From: Dermacentor variabilis
Taxonomy: Eukaryota > Arthropoda > Arachnida > Ixodida > Ixodidae
Assembly: GCF_050947875.1 (NCBI RefSeq)
Contig: NC_134571.1
Coordinates: 230,588,024-230,652,023, forward strand
Direction: 5' to 3'
Length of the DNA: 64,000 nt
The notes beneath the pieces are model-generated. The model saw only the letters and a program-made list of their open reading frames with translations, searched no databases and had not been told where the DNA came from. How positions within the stretch are numbered: position 1 is the first letter of the stretch; each line of letters starts with the position of its first letter. Shown here piece by piece: positions 20,159-32,875 of the stretch. The translations under genes were made by a program, and so were the position numbers.

Positions 20159-23100
20159 CTAGAGGCTGTCTGGCGTGATAAACGTGGTATTCTCTCGATC
20201 CCTTTCGTCAACTACAATTTGCCAATAAACAGTGTTGAGGTCCATCAACGAAAAGTACTTAGCATTGCAGAGTTGGTCAAATGCATTGTCTATCCATAAG
20301 AGGGGGTACACGTCCTTTTTGGTGATGTGATAATCAACGCAGAAGCCCAGACTTCCGTCCTCCTTCTTCACTAAGACCACAGGAAATGCCCACAGGCTTT
20401 TTGACGAATGGATAATATCATCGCGCAAAATTTCATCAAATTGTTGCCTTGTAGCTTCTCATTCTCGCGTCGACACTCAGTAAGGGCTCTGGCAGAGTGG
20501 TCAAGCAGATTCTTCCGTTATTATGTGATGCTTTGTAAATGGTGTTTGCTGAATCTTCAATGACATTGAAAAGTCTTTGTATTGTCAGAGAAGACTTTCG
20601 AGCTATTGTTGCTTATTCATGGGAGGCTTGGATTTATTTCGAAGAATGGTTCGAGAATTATGGTCTTCGAGGTAGATGTGGCAGAATCGGAGAGGACGGA
20701 CATGCATTGCTGGTTTCCACAATTTCCTCGAGGTATGCAATCGTCATGGCTTTGTTGATGTGCTTGAACTCCTGGCTAAAGTTTGTCAGCATCACTTTCC
20801 TTTTTCCTCCATGCAGTTGAGTGATCCCCCTTGTGAAGCAAATGTCACGATCGAGCAGTAGACGCTCGTCACCCTCAACGACACCTTCTACATGTGCGGG
20901 TGTTTCAGTGTTGACAGAAATGACAATGCCGTAGCGAGGCGGGATGCTCACTTGATCTTCAAGCACACTCAAGGTATGGTGAATACAAGAGCTTTCCTGC
21001 AGCATCACTTGATCTTTGGACAGCGTTACTACTGCAACTTCAGGTAGATGATTGCACCACGTTGGTTCAGGAAGTCCTTGCCGAGCATGACGTTTCATGA
21101 ACACTGTTGGAGGATAACGAGGGTGGCAGGGTAGGTCCAGCCACGAATGGTAATTCTTGTCGTGCAGATTCCAGTCGGCGTTATTAGGTGTCTTCCAGCT
21201 GTGCGAATTTGAGTGCCTTCCCACGTAGTCTTAACTTTCTTCAACTGTGCGGTGATGGGTCACTCACTACGGAGTAGTCGGCTCATGTATCTACTAAGGC
21301 GGTGACTGCAGAGCCGTCGAGAAGCACGTCGAGGTCGGTGGCTCTTTGTCTTGCATTGCAGTTAGGTCTTGGCGTCAGATCATGCTTGCGTCGTGTTGAC
21401 CTGTGGCTGGAACGCTGCATTGTCAGGTCTTCTTTCGTCCGCATATACTTTGTTTTTAGGCTTCGCCAGGATGGCAGCACCTTGCTGACGTGTCGTTGAG
21501 ATAGTCTTTTCTGCGTCTTCGTCGTCAGCGCAGAGTCTTCGTCAGTTCGACAAACAGCAACCGCACCTCCACCGATTGCTGCTTTTAGTTTTCCAGATAT
21601 GGGCTGACGGACTGGCTCCCAGCTGGGCCAGCGTAATGTCAGCGCTGCAACAACAGGTATCAGTCAGGTGATGGTGAATGGGACAGTTGTTTGGGGCTTC
21701 ACTAAGTGGCAGCGAGGTAGTCGGTGATATTGCGAGGGTGTTCACCCTGCTGCGGGCGCGAATCGTTGATGGCGAACCTTAGCAGTCCCATTTGGCCCAG
21801 TTCTTTGCAGTGATAGCAGAGTGTACGATGGTCCAGGGTGCATCAAACTTCAGGTCTTCCTTGGAACACTGCACTGGTCGACGCAATCGCGGTGCTTCGA
21901 GGACCTGGCATGGGTGCGGAAGAGGACCATGGTGGCGGGTGATGGTGGCGAATGTAATTGCTTCTGGCTGGGCTTATGGCGATTGCAGCTGCGCCTGAGG
22001 AACTCCAAGTGATCGCTGTAATTCCTCCATGACCATGTCAGTGACCGAGGCCACCTGAGGTTGCGATGAAGGCATGATCTGTGCAGTTCTTCGCGCACAA
22101 TGGCCCTGAGATCTCTTGAAGGACGTCGGAGGCCAGTGCTTGGATGGTGCACTGCAGCGTGAGCATGTGGCGGTTATATTGGCTAGTGAGCATTTCCAAA
22201 GTTTTCTCAATTGTCGTTGCCTCTGTCAAGAACTCAGCAATGGTCTTTGACAGGTTGCAGATCAGTCCAAGGAATAGTTCTCACTTGACGCCCCGCATCA
22301 GGAGGAGGACGAGGAATAAACTTCATTGGTGCACAGCAGATTTGAGACGTAGGCCTCTCTACCTAAATGATGGCCTTGAGCCCTTGGGCGTCAGGAATTC
22401 AAATTTTTTCTTGTCTGAATTTCCGGGTTGGCGTGCCGGAAAACACTGGTGGTCTCTTTCGTGAAGATTGCGATAGTCTCATTGGGCAGCTGCACTCAAG
22501 TTTCTAGTAGAGCTTGCGCTCGCTCTTTGTGCACGGTGCTTGTGAATGTCTGGAGGAAGCCGCTGCGCAACAAGTACCACATTGTTAACGTAGTTTCTCG
22601 ATTCTCAAACCACGTCCTGGTGGCATCTTTCAACGCGAAAAAGACATGGTGCAGCTTGTTGCTGTTCCAGGCATTAATTGTAGCGGCCCTTCCACGTCTT
22701 CAGCCAGCTTTCCGGGTCCTCAAATGTTGATCCGTGGAACGTCAGTGGCTCCCTGTGCTGCTGCAGCATGATCGGTGTTGGCGATGCAGGGGCTGCCATT
22801 GTGGCCGTACACTTCATCTTTTCAGGTAGATGCCTGTACACCGGTAGCAGTCCTTGCTGCCTATGGCAAGTCGCTTGTCCTTTAAGACGTTGCCATTGTC
22901 TTCAGGTGTCGGGCTTAGATCACGGTTTTGCGGGGGCGTTCGGTACATGAATGCATTAGCGCCTCCACCAGATGTCACGTGGTAGTGATGGTCAAGAAAC
23001 ACAGCAGCGAAACTGTTAATACCTTGACAAAATTTTTATTCAGCGAACCTGTGCTCAAGAAAGGAAATTACACTCAAAGCACAACGATAGCGGCGAACAC

Positions 23101-23403
23101 AGTTGGTGATCGTCAAAAATCTGATCACCGGGTCAAGCACATTGGCTTTTATACATCACCCGTCAAAGGTTCCAGTGCAATCGCTGGTGCCCTTGTGGTT
23201 TCCAGAAACTACTACAATATTTGTGTTGCACATGCAATCTGATTATACAAGGTTCGGTGAAAACACGCTCAACAGATAGAATCAACTATAACATTTGTAT
23301 AAATTTTAAATCATGCATGCGCCTCTTGTACTGAGCAATGATGCTGAACATTTGTAAGCTGGTGAAAAAGCGATCACTGGAGGAAGAAAAACAACTGCTG
23401 TCA
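20159..23403 (-). mobile_element. Gypsy-3: truncated, decayed Ty3/Gypsy element
   Basis: The minus-strand order is 5' LTR (22973-23403), primer site, gag (from ATG at 22948, MYRTPPQNRDLSPTPEDN, frames scrambled to about 21500), protease (LLDGSAVTALVDT, about 21283-21345), linker (KVMLTNFSQEFKHINKAM, about 20740-20800) and the start of reverse transcriptase (VVLVKKEDGSLGFCVDY, KDVYPLLWIDNAFD, 20159-20428). It stops in mid-RT at about 20158; the YxDD part, RNase H, integrase and the 3' LTR are gone. A relative of its 5' end is at 62826-63344. Confidence 0.82.
22973..23403 (-). repeat. Gypsy-3 5' LTR with TATA box
   Basis: About 431 bases, TG...CA on the minus strand, recognised by alignment to 62826-63209. 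Both share a TATAAAAG box (complement of 23146-23153 here) and an AATAAA signal before the 3' end. The outer edge is set by that alignment only. Confidence 0.7.
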
Positions 23404-24274
23404 AATAGTCTAAAATGATTAATCCAACACGCCTAATCGATTAGGTTGATTAAGTGAAAGGTGGAAATCAAGGAAGATTAATTGTTTTGCTGGATACTCC
23501 TAATTAATTTTAAACGTTCATTAACACTGCCAACCCTGGCAAGGATGCGGCGAACTGAAAGGGAGAACTTTGATCTTTCTAACGATACCAAGACGGTGGC
23601 ACTCGAGATAGCTTCGTGAATTCTAGTGTTTCTGTGTGATTTTGGGCTTTTTTTCTCGCCGTCTGCACTGACAAAATAATTTTTTTCGGACACTTAGGCG
23701 AGTTTTTGGGCAAATCGTTTTAATATGGTGTAGATTAGGCATTCTAGATGCCAGAACAAGTAATTCTGAATAATCACCTTTTTTATGAGATTTTCGGTTT
23801 TCAAGACCACTGGCCCCACTCCAGCATGCACCTAAATCTAAGTATTCGAGCATTCCATCACCTCGAGCTTAGCAGTGCAAGGCCATAGCCACTAAGCTAG
23901 TGTAGCAGGTAACCCGATATGTGCCATTATGAAATCGTGCTGAAACAACAGAAGCATGCAATGCAACACGGTGCACACGTTCAAAAGGCTTTCAAGACTG
24001 CACGGCGGCATTGGCATATGAAAAATCAATGTAATAAATGCCAGTAATTGCAGCGGTGTTTAGTTGCCCAATTATTCAGTCTTGGGCCGTTTTTCAACAC
24101 AGGCACTGTGTTGCAGCTCACATTGCACGTAACTGCACATAAACCATTAGTGACCATTAAGTGTTGTGTCCATTATTCTCTGTCCTTGTTGTTTTGCGCT
24201 ACCTTCACTTCATCATGGATCCGTATCAAATTGCCCAAATGCAAACCTCACTACAGATGCACAAGAAACCGCTC
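23404..24274. other. Unassigned spacer
   Basis: AT-rich sequence with no coding region, terminal repeats or duplications that I could recognise. Confidence 0.4.
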
Positions 24275-24280
24275 AAGAGA

Positions 24281-27200
24281 CAGGGGTGGAAGCAGGCTTG
24301 AGCATTTTGGAGCAGCTCATGGAGCAGTAATAATGCCATTCCGGAGCAGCTTTGGAGCACGAAAGTTATGTTTTGGAGCACAAAAATTGTGTTTTGGAGC
24401 ATGTTTCTAGAGTAAAGTACTTGTAATAATTGCAACTTCACACTGACATACAAAAAAACGCAAAGAAAATCATTTTATTCAGCATTCAATTTGCTTGTTA
24501 GAATTACTTGTTAGATTCCAGCGTGGAATCTATCATTCTAATGCGCTCAAGCACCGCCGGCAATTTGGAATTCACATCAACGAGCAAAACGTTTCCAGTT
24601 TCCACTTTGTCCATGTCCTTCGATTTTACTCCTGTGCTGATGAGTTCCTCGGCACTGGTAAGTAATGCCTTCAGGGTGGATAGACGGCACTGCAGGGTGG
24701 CCTTTTCCTCTTTCAGCTTTTTTTCTTCGCTGCTTTCTGTCAGTGGCTCGTCACATTTCCGTTTGCGTGATTTTGATTCTTCTTCCATTTCAACGCGTTT
24801 GCGATAACCACTGTACGACTTTCCAACACACTTGAGGAGATCTCTAGTGATTGGCACCTTTGTGACGTCACCCCCATAACGCTTCAAGTATGCTTTCGTT
24901 TGACGAAGGCTTGACACACTTGTTATTGACAAAGAGGCTCGATGGTGAAGCGCCTGCTTGTTTTCGCTGAATCCTCTCTCGCAGTCTGCGTTGCCATGCG
25001 GCAAGGAAAGAACAGCCCTTACGAGCCTTCCCAGTCTTGGGTATTTGGGTTCGCCAGTGGGCATTTTTAGTGCAAACACATTAACCCAGTGTTCAACAAC
25101 ATTTGTTGAAACATCCCAGTCAGAAATTTCGCAGCAAAGGCGCAACCACTCATCAGTTAGAGATGATACTTCGCTGGGTGGCATGACTTGTGGCAGGGCA
25201 TTCGCGATGTAGCGCAGTGACGTTGTGTAGTGGTCTCCTACTACACCAGGCTTCAAAAATCTACTGTGGAACAGCACTTTGTTGTCCAAAGGTAACCTTG
25301 AGACGAGGTACTTTGTGCAGGATATATAGAAAGCTCTGGTCTTGACATAGAAAGCCTTTTTCTGAGTTGGTGTCCAAAGCTCCATTTCTTTCTCAGTATC
25401 TAAGCCAAGCTCAGGTTTCACTTTCCAGTTAGCTTGCGATTCAACTTGAACATTCTTCAAATGGAAACCAGTTACATCTACAAACGACTCCTGCCGCAAA
25501 AATCTGCCCATCAGCTGTTTGACCACAGCAACTATTTCATCATAAAATAAATGAAGAAGAGGCTCTTTGCTCTGAAACAAGGTTTGAAACTTGTCAAAGA
25601 GCTGGGCGGCATTCTGAACAAAAAGGAGTCGTGCTCGGAGCGTGTTGTCAGAAAATGCAGATGCGAGGCGATTGTGCCTTATAGATGAGGATTTTCTTGG
25701 TTCTGCAGCCTTGGAAAAGAAAGACTTCAAAGCATCATACAGCTTAAGCACACGCTGTATACTTGGTAATAGTGTCAGCCACCTGCTGCTTACATGCCGC
25801 AGGAACTCCAGCTGTGGCAATCCAAGTTTCTGTTGGAGATCCTTGATGTCCGCATGTCTTGTGGCATATCTGAAGTACTGATGGATGTCAGTGACAATAC
25901 ATTCAATCTCAGAGCAGAAAGTGTTGAGACCAGTGGCAAATGCGTTATGCATTTTATGAAGACTGCACTCCCCAATGTCAATCATGTTGGGGCTAAGTTC
26001 TGCTTTTATTTTACCCTTCAAGCTCTTCATAACATTTGGCCCATCAGAGAAGAAGCAGAGCATGTTATTTTTTGGAAGTTCGTTAAGTGCATCTTCAACA
26101 CAGGAGAAGAGCTCATCTGCAGTGGCATGCCCCATGTGAAATGACTGAAGGTGCTCTACAACGACATCTTGTGGATTAACAGAGAAATACCGGATGAGCA
26201 CATCCAGCTGCTGCACCTTCATCTCGGGCACTGGGGTCTCGTCGATCATTACGGTATAGAATACCTCAGGCTTTGCAAGTTCTTCAAGCACTTTGGCTTT
26301 AAAGTATGGTCCTAAGCCATCAGATATGATGTAAGATACTTTCTTGCGGCCACATTGGAAGGCTTTTGCTATCTGTGAATCAGGGAACATATTGGGGTAT
26401 GTTGCTGTTGCCACATCTCCCAAAGTGTATGGGAGTGAGTTGGATACTACAGAAAGAGCAAAAACTGTTTCAGCTCTTGTAACATTTCCTTGCAGGGACA
26501 GTGACACTGCATTCTTCGTGAAATCTAGGGTGCTTTGGATGGTAGTGCTCTTGGTTAGGACCCCGTCTTTGTTCCGATGTTTTTTTGCATTTTCGATGTG
26601 CTTAAGAGACATTGCATGGCGCATTATTGCTGAGCTTCCATGTTGCGCGCAGTGCACTGTAACATTACAAAGCACACAAAAGCCATCACTGTCTTTTGCA
26701 CTTGGCCGACACCAGAGGGATATGAGGTCCCCATTGCCATCCTTTTTGGTCAGGACGTCTGCGTTGAATTTGGTGCATAGTTCTGAAAAAGAGTAAAAAA
26801 AAGTTGCTCCTGGAACGGAACTGTGGTCTACGAAAGAATTTTCAGGCACTTGAGTTCCACAACTATACTAGGATCATGAATAAATATTTATGTCTAAAAT
26901 GTGTTTGTAGAATACTTTGCAGCGGTTTTTTTTTTCTCGAAAGTTTAGACTGCACACGAGACAGCTAAATACTGCCCAGGGGCGTATTCTCAACATTCCA
27001 TTTTCTATGTCGGATCCATTTCTCTGGCACAGGTTGGGTGACGAAGCCGCAGCTTACAAGCATTTGTGGATAGCAACTGGACCGCTGGCTCCTGTGGAGC
27101 GAGTGGTCAAATGCCACAAGATCAAATGGATCCAAAATGACCAGTGGAATGTTAAGAGAATACAGCTCCAGCTCACGCGCGGCCTTACACCACCCGGCAT

Positions 27201-28676
27201 GTAAAAGTACAGTAAAATCTAGCCAATTCAGCCTTCAAGGAAATAGCAACCATGTTAAAATTATCTGAAAGTCCAAATTATCGAATGGCCCTAAAAAAAC
27301 TGATGAAAACAGTTTGCATCACAGCAGTTTTATAAAATGAACACCTGGAATATTGTTGCAGTAAATTTGAGATGGAAACAAAGTGACCGCGACAGTTTTT
27401 TGCCGTTTGGTCAAGTTTTTTTGCTTTTCGCACACTGTAGGGAACGTCGTACAACTGCTCCAGAATCATAAGCGCCTCCGCGGCTCTTTTCGCAGTGTGA
27501 CGCAGTAGCCGTGGTGCCTATTCACAAATGGCCCCATCACGATTTGAGGATGCTTCACCGCATGAACTCTGACGGCAGGTTCACATGGAAGCGACTGAGC
27601 GATTAAGCGGCGCGTCGCAGCGAAAATTTCGAACTTGTTGGAACCTCGTCGCTCATCGCAGCGGCTCAAAACAGGCTTTCCCGCTGCGGCGGCAGGATTC
27701 GCTAGCATTTTCGGTGGCATGTGAAACAGGCTTGAGGTGAAGCGTCCTCAAAACCCGGCGGTTTAACATACTCGAAGAGCGGAGAAAGCACGTGGACGCA
27801 AGAGAGAGATGCGTAGACGTTAGAACGCCGTGACCTGGCCATCCCAAAGTAAACATACAAAATAAAACTACACGACGACCCGTGACGCGCAATGTCCGAA
27901 ACAGAGCCGATGCGCACGCCCGGTGGCAGCGGAGGGATGGCTTGAATTTAAGAGATGCAAAACTGAAAATATGCAGCTGATTTATACTTCGGCAGTGGTG
28001 GACTACCGATAGACGTCGCGCCTGCCATAGCACACGCGCCTGAGGTCCGACACCATAGGCTTTGGGACCGCGCTGCTATTTCGAATTATATGAGAAAACG
28101 GAGGTCAAATAATCGAGAATTTAGTATGCTCGACAACCTGACCTGATGACAAGCGAGGACCAACAAATACAAGTGGCACTAGCTTGTTTCCTACTGCATA
28201 CCATATATCACGAAAAATCAAACAATGGCGCCACATTTTCGTCCACTGCAGCTACAAGGCACGACCACCCAGCTTCGCTTTTAGACAATCCTGTCTGCGC
28301 TGCCCTCAAGGCTGAGCATTTAAGTTACATAACTGCTATAATGTAGCATTTTCTAGATTCGGTAGCTTCAATACACTTACTTTTGCTCATGTCCAGGCTT
28401 GCAGGCGATCAGCATCCAACGACAGCAGCTTACAAACACAACACCAAACACTTCGCACGAAGTATCGGATCGGATCGGATTGGATCAGATCGGCTAGCCC
28501 ACAGTGAGAGGAAAAATAACCCATAGGCTTCGCTAAATTTGACGGTAAAACATCGAAGTGGCCGGCGCGGCGGAGTTATGGCGCAAAATTGTGTTTTAGA
28601 GCAGGATGGCGCAGGGAAAGCAGTTTGGAGCAGGATGGCGCAGGATGGCGCAAATGGCGCACCACTTCCACCCCTG
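24281..28676 (-). mobile_element. hAT-1: complete hAT transposon
   Basis: The left end CAGGGGTGGAAGCAGG and right end (reverse complement) CAGGGGTGGAAGTGG are inverted repeats of the hAT type. Subterminal short repeats occur on both sides (TTTGGAGCA units at 24310-24400; GGATGGCGCA units at 28610-28660). A 6-base direct repeat AAGAGA lies flush with both ends (24275-24280, 28677-28682); hAT elements make 8, so the outer bases have diverged or the match is partial. The interior carries one long transposase gene on the minus strand. The element lies only 130 bases downstream of an LRP5/6 exon, on the same strand. A short (GATCG)n run is at 28462-28492. Confidence 0.85.
24504..26782 (-). CDS. 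hAT-1 transposase, main exon
   Basis: An uninterrupted frame of about 760 codons ends at TAA (24504-24506), with AATAAA 25 bases later (complement of 24474-24479). It contains a BED-like zinc finger (CVLCNVTVHC, then MRHAMSLKHIE) and RNase H-fold motifs (VMIDETPVPE; CFFSDGPNVMK). Near the C-terminus is the hAT dimerisation motif (LPHGNADCERGFSENKQALHH), then a basic and coiled-coil-like tail. The codons upstream of 26783 contain TTTTTTTTACTCTTTTTCAG, a strong splice acceptor, and no ATG, so the first exon(s) must lie between 26784 and 28600; I could not identify them. The absence of any stop or frameshift sets it apart from every other element here. It may be recently active or selectively maintained. 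Confidence 0.88.
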
Positions 28677-28806
28677 AAGAGAGGAAAAGTAATGTTGAAA
28701 AGTTTCGTCCAATCATCCATTCCTTGCCATGAGAATTCATCTGTAAATGAACACTTGGGAAAAGCCTGCTCCAGCAGATGCCAGTTTTGTAATGCTAGAG
28801 ATTCAC

Positions 28807-29009
28807 CTGAGTTCCATTGTCTCGGCTTCGACGGATGACGTGTGACTTGCCGTCGATCCAGTAGAGGAAATCTGAAACAGGGTCGAATTCCAAGGCTCGT
28901 ATGTTCTTGAGGCCTTGAATGGGCAGCATCACATCTGGGGAATCTTCGGCATCTAAGCCGAGCCGACTGATGCTGAACTTCTGGCTGAACAGCAGGAAGC
29001 TGGGCGGGC
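28807..29009 (-). CDS. LRP6: LRP5/6 (arrow) exon: start of a YWTD beta-propeller
   Basis: Exon of a low-density-lipoprotein-receptor-related Wnt co-receptor, a single-pass plasma-membrane protein that pairs with Frizzled. The minus-strand acceptor is GTACGTGCAG at 29010 and the donor is CAG then GTGAATC at 28806. The 203 bases encode about 67 residues, including SFLLFSQKFSISRL, SPDVMLPIQGLKNIRALEFD, FLYWIDG (the YWTD-type blade motif) and RRSRDNGTQ. The same order follows the third EGF-like repeat in LRP6, opening propeller 4. It starts with the last two bases of a split codon and ends in phase 0. There are no stops. The next exon downstream is not visible to the left in this window. Confidence 0.93.
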
Positions 29010-29208
29010 CTGCACGTACGCATGGCTTTTATTCCTCACATGGTTTTTGGATCAGCACAACTATAGATTTGAATAAATGTAGAATACACTTCGGCAGAAA
29101 CAATCTCATGACGGCTGTTGACACTGATGAGACCAGTTTTAAAGCAATGTAACGACACACCATATTGCCATTGATGATATCGGTGCATGGTGCCTCTGAA
29201 TATATATA

Positions 29209-29935
29209 CAGTAAGACCTCATTAAACCGTACCCGCTTAAACAGTAGTTTCGTTTTAAAAGTAGTAAAGCCATATCCCCGACTCAGCGGCCATTGAACAT
29301 AATGTGTTTCGTATCCACATAAACCGTACCAGCTTACTGCGTACGTATCGGTTAACACGCAGTGTTTTTACTTTTTGTTGCACGAACACGGCGGTACATC
29401 ATCTTCATCGGGCGGCCCGGCAGAACAACAAGGAAACTGCCTTGAGATGTGTGGAGTTGTTAGAGAAACTTTTGACATGCATATTTTATATTTCGAATTA
29501 TCGATATATCGAACTATTTCGCGATCCCCTTTGAGTTTGATATATCCGGGATCGACTGTACAGTGAAACCTCGTTAAACCGTAGTTGGCTGGAGCTCGGG
29601 AAAAGTATGTACTAAACGGTAGTACTGCTTAACCGAAATGGCATGAGATCGCCCACTTACCTGTCAAAAGCGGAACTCGGAGAGAGTGCGATTAAAGGGG
29701 AATAAACATGCAGTATTTATTTACTTCGCGCTACAAACATGTTATTTTCATTTGATGCCACGGTGGCCTAGCAGTGATGACAGCGGCCTCAAACTTGCTG
29801 AAGCTGTGAGCCAGCCCTTTCAGCCAGCCCCGTCTTCTCGGCAAACAAACGCATGGCAGATTCCTCGCTGGCGTTGCATGTTCTCCATGCGCGCGGGCGG
29901 TAGCGCTGCAGAAGTCGCGGTGCGCCTTTTTCATA
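29209..29935. mobile_element. Abutting fragments of pogo-3, Tig-2 and pogo-3 (inverted)
   Basis: Positions 29209-29490 are the left end of a pogo-3 copy (CAGTAAGACCTCATTAAACC, preceded by TA). Positions about 29490-29558 are a right end of the Tig-2 family (TATATCCGGGATCGACTG). After a single TA (29559-29560), 29561-29935 is the reverse complement of the right end of pogo-3a (CAGTGAAACCTCGTTAAACC). None has its partner end nearby. Confidence 0.7.
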
Positions 29936-31265
29936 TTTTAGATCTTAGTTCTCATGCTCGTGTTTGTGTGCATGTGTGTGAATATGTGAGTGCTTCCGTG
30001 CATGTTTCTGTTTCTTCTTATTTCTTTCCTTTTACTTTTGCATTTGTCTTTGATATGCTTTCAGCCACGCCTTTTTTCGAATTTCGTTAACTCATCACGT
30101 TCAAAGCACCAAGTCCTGTGAATAGCAAGGCTGGCCTCCTCAACATCATTAAAACCTTTTCCTTACATCTACCTAGTCTTCTCAATCTGACATCTCGTTG
30201 TGTTTTCTCCTAATATTCTGCCCTTGCTTCTTGTGTTGTTGCTGCAATGTGATGGATCAACTTGCACAAAAGAAAGTTCCATCAGCTATGACAACAGAAA
30301 AGTTGACAGAAAGGGTGCCACATTGTGAAACTGCACCTTGGTATGTTGCTTTTTTCCCGCTCCCAGTCTTAGTAAACAGACGGTTTTACTGCCCATACCA
30401 TGTTGTGGTACACATGTGCAGTGGGGTGTCATTTCCTGGCTGATGCATTCATCATCACAATCACATTTCTCAGTGAATAGAGCCCAGCAATTCAGTGTGC
30501 CGAGAGCATTTGCATCTTGCACCACTTATTACTTTGCCCGTCTCACTGTCTGAATCTGGTCATCACAACAACAAAGCGCTTTTGATGTGGTTTGTGTTTC
30601 TTTATCTCCGTCCCAGTCGCGCTGTACCTTTTGAATACCTCACTAAAACATGTGCAACTTTATTGAGCATTCTTCAGTGCAAAAAACAAAAAAAAGGTGC
30701 TAGAAAAGCTATTCAGGTTAATAAATGTGCGTTCATTCGCATTACTTGCCCAAGCCAGATAAATAAATTAAACATTGGCAATGACATGACTGTGATTTGA
30801 AGTGCAGACTGCTAACTGTACCATTCAAGCGTGCCCCTGACTACAGCTATTTCACCAGGGGGCCCGTCAAAGATGACGGTGGCAGTCTGAATGAGCATTA
30901 TGGGTCCTCAGTGGTGGTCCAGCCAGTTTGTACAGTATTTTGGCGAAGCTTGTTATTACGCTGCAATCAGCAAGTGCTGCTCAAGAGTGAAGCAGGACAC
31001 AAAGCTAACAGCGACCAATTAAGCTTGCTTTTTAAGGGATGATATACCATGCACAGTATGTTGCAAACATCTTTATTTGGGTAGGCAATGAGGTTATTTT
31101 GCAAGCAATTAAATAAAATTTTGTACGCCTGGGTGCAAGACAGAAATAAAATTACAAATAAGCTCGAACAATTTACGCCACGACAAAAAGTGATGGCAAA
31201 TGTCTTAAGTGCATTCCAAATGACATATGTCCTTTCTTATGCTCTACCGCACTTAACAAAGTGTG
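29936..31265. other. Unassigned intron sequence
   Basis: No coding region, terminal repeat or structured RNA recognised. Confidence 0.4.
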
Positions 31266-31354
31266 TACAGTCGACTCCCGATAATTCGAAGCCGCTTAAT
31301 TGGAATTTTCGGTTAATTAGAAGTGAAGTGCTGGTCCAGTCAGTTTTGCATGTA

Positions 31355-32356
31355 CAGTGGAACCCCGTTCATACGTTTTTCACCGGACCGAGGAAAAAAA
31401 ACTAACAGCCGGGAAAACGCAACAGTGAGGAAAGCTCCGAAAATGAATGAAAAAAGTGCAGCTTCAACTATAGACAATTTATTTCCACAGAGTGCGTTTA
31501 GAACTTAACAAAAGCCTAGAATGGTTACTTGCCGTTTCTTTCGCTCGCTAGAAATCACCAAACGTTTCTCAATAGCCTGGAAGGCCGCATCTCTGTCAGT
31601 GTTGCTGTGAGGTGCGACGTACCTGCGGAGGCGATCCAGGGCCGCGACGGCTTCTCCAAAGCTAGGATTTGGCAACTCCCCGGCATCATGCGGCTCGTGC
31701 TCCTCGTCGTCACCGGACCACGGCAATGGCCACGGACGAAGGAATATCCGCGGCAAATTTTGCCCTCTTTGGCGTAATCATGCTAACGTGCTAACGATTG
31801 TTTAGTATTGCTGCGAAGCGCGCGCGTCCGAGCAGCCTGGTTGCGCGCAGCGCGGCGTGATTTAGCGAGAAATGTAAATAAGAGAGGAGAGCTGGCCTGA
31901 TAGGCGGAGCAACGCCATGAGCAACGCCCACTTCCGGCTTCCCTTTAGCTATAGCTTCACAAAGAGTGATGTCAGGGCCCCTCCTTAGTCGACGCGTCCA
32001 ACAAACCATGCGGTGACCGTAATCACAGTGATAGTGAGAGCATTTTTCACGTATGGCCATTTATTGGCGGCCTCTCAAACTGGCGTGCAGCTTCTTGCAG
32101 CCAGTTCCATAGCCAAGCCCGGCCAAGCCTGGTCAAAACTCGTCAAAAACCAAAATGGCGGTTGGAGCGCGTTGCCGACTTTAGCCCAGGCGGGTTCGGG
32201 TTGTGACGCATCATGCGGGAACGTTTTCAAAGCTACTACGTAAAAGCGGGGTTCCTTATACATTGGATCCTACGGAAGCTAGGCCGGGACCGGATCAAAA
32301 CGACGTAGCAGCCGGGAAAACGCAGCAGTGAGGAACGTAACAGCGGGGTTCTACTG
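31355..32356 (-). mobile_element. MITE-N1: 1 kb pogo-type deletion derivative
   Basis: Ends CAGTGGAACCCCGTTCATAC and AACAGCGGGGTTCTACTG are inverted repeats flanked by TA (31353-31354, 32357-32358). Subterminal CAGCCGGGAAAACGCA occurs near both ends. It lies in the left arm of Tig-3. A transposase C-terminal remnant is at 31505-31756 on the minus strand. Confidence 0.9.
31505..31756 (-). pseudogene. MITE-N1 transposase C-terminus
   Basis: About 80 codons with PSFGEAVAALDRLRRYVA and IEKRLVISSERKKRQVTIL, matching the usual end of Tigger-type transposases (a conserved helix followed by a Lys/Arg-rich stretch and a hydrophobic end). The DNA-binding and catalytic parts are absent. Confidence 0.6.
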
Positions 32357-32875
32357 TAATCCTATAGAAGAAATTGCTCGATAATTCGAAGTACTCATCC
32401 AGTAATATTGTTTAATTGGAAGTTAATTTTCAGCCGGGATCCTAGAGGTGACCGTCATTCTTTGGTAGAATGTGCAATTTTTCAAGTGTTGCAACAGTTC
32501 CGTGCTCCGCATTGGTGTCATCGCCACTGCAGCCGCCCGCAACGCCATCCTTCTTGGAGCGGCGCGATTATTAATTGCTACGGCTGCCGTGGCCTCCGCG
32601 ATCAACTCCGGCGAGAGGCGAAGCGGCTCCCGCCGGAAGCCACGCGCGGCTGCCGCGTGTGGCCGGAGCTGATTGCGGAGGCCACGCGGGTGCCATAGGT
32701 GCACGCAGCGCTGCATACTGGCAGTGGCGAGATTGTGCGAGATTAGTCTTGCAGCGTGCGCAGCGTATGTCGAGGCATGTGTTTTGGTCGAGCGCCTTTG
32801 TGCGGGAAGCTCGTAGGCTAGGTTGTTCCACGAGTGATTCGGAATTGACTGTACCTAGTCGCGCAGTTTATAGCC

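Noticed and set aside
22373..22950. Plus-strand frames across Gypsy-3 gag
   Set aside because: They are antisense to the element, whose LTR, primer site and gag start define the minus strand as coding.
26783..28807. In-frame fusion of the LRP5/6 exon to the hAT-1 transposase exon
   Set aside because: The LRP donor is phase 0 while the hAT acceptor needs one preceding base, so direct splicing would shift the frame and soon meet a stop.
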